A program made the position numbers and the translations under genes. A stretch of 64,000 nucleotides of DNA from Monomorium pharaonis (taxonomy: Eukaryota; Arthropoda; Insecta; Hymenoptera; Formicidae): assembly GCF_013373865.1 (NCBI RefSeq), contig NC_050470.1:25326856-25390855 (forward strand), written 5' to 3'. The notes beneath the pieces were generated by a model. The model did no database searches. It saw nothing but the letters and a program-made list of their open reading frames with translations, and was not told the DNA's origin. The stretch's first letter is position 1. Each line of letters opens with the position of its first letter. Positions 63,969-64,000 of this stretch are shown in pieces.

Positions 63969-64000
63969 AATTTTGCACTCTTTTACACTTCTCCCATGGC

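Larger units (their letters stand above)
58870..63999. other. Non-coding, predominantly CpG-rich, AT-rich at the end
   Basis: CpG-rich from 58870 to 62680, broken by an AT-rich spacer at 60840-61080, then mixed, then AT-rich from about 63460. Long minus-strand frames at 58864-59686 come from GA/TC and GC repeats. A quadruplex-type G-rich run lies at 59119-59136, a GC alternation at about 60374-60390, and a two-layer hairpin at 63377-63423. A CAGGTAG heptamer lies at 63062-63068. No gene supported. Confidence 0.55.

Noticed and set aside
1..64000. CRISPR arrays, rRNA, tRNA, prophage or intact transposase genes
   Set aside because: None seen; regular repeats are microsatellites or diverged repeats, and no transposase or reverse-transcriptase motif appears in any frame.

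Overview
This window looks like insect nuclear DNA, most probably from a hymenopteran and plausibly an ant. That is an inference from two things: the zinc-finger protein encoded here, and the texture of the non-coding DNA, where CpG-rich blocks of a few hundred bases alternate with very AT-rich spacers. I see no bacterial gene organisation, no rRNA or tRNA gene, no CRISPR array and no intact transposon.

Only one gene can be supported with confidence. It is a two-exon, plus-strand Snail-family transcription factor of the escargot/snail/worniu type. Its CDS is join(7217..7340, 7651..9095) and encodes 522 residues, with an N-terminal basic box, CtBP-recruitment motifs, a 21-residue glutamine run and five C-terminal zinc fingers. 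A readable promoter lies upstream: a TATA box at 6759, an initiator-like sequence at 6786-6791, three CCAAT boxes at exact 32-bp intervals (6641, 6673, 6705), a GAGA tract, E-boxes, and further out a cluster of CAGGTAG (Zelda-type) heptamers. A long AU-rich 3' UTR probably runs to about 10.79 kb.

The remaining ~53 kb (10.8-64 kb) reads as a gene desert. Open frames there lie mostly in CpG-rich blocks, are often open on both strands, or come from simple repeats; none shows a recognisable domain. This suits a regulatory landscape around a developmental gene. Structures worth attention are a near-perfect 36-bp-arm inverted repeat at 605-721, a 146-bp fold-back MITE-like element at 44810-44955, a cluster of diverged repeats sharing GCATCTCA at 50751-51357 followed by a 10-bp minisatellite (51361-51420), a 20-bp perfect palindrome at 22362, stable short hairpins at 13842 and 23035, and an isolated GC-rich island at 47350-47700 that may be an exon or an enhancer.

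No new multi-gene system was found. The most interesting candidates are the promoter architecture of the Snail-family gene and the unexplained repeat elements. All counts and alignments were made by eye.
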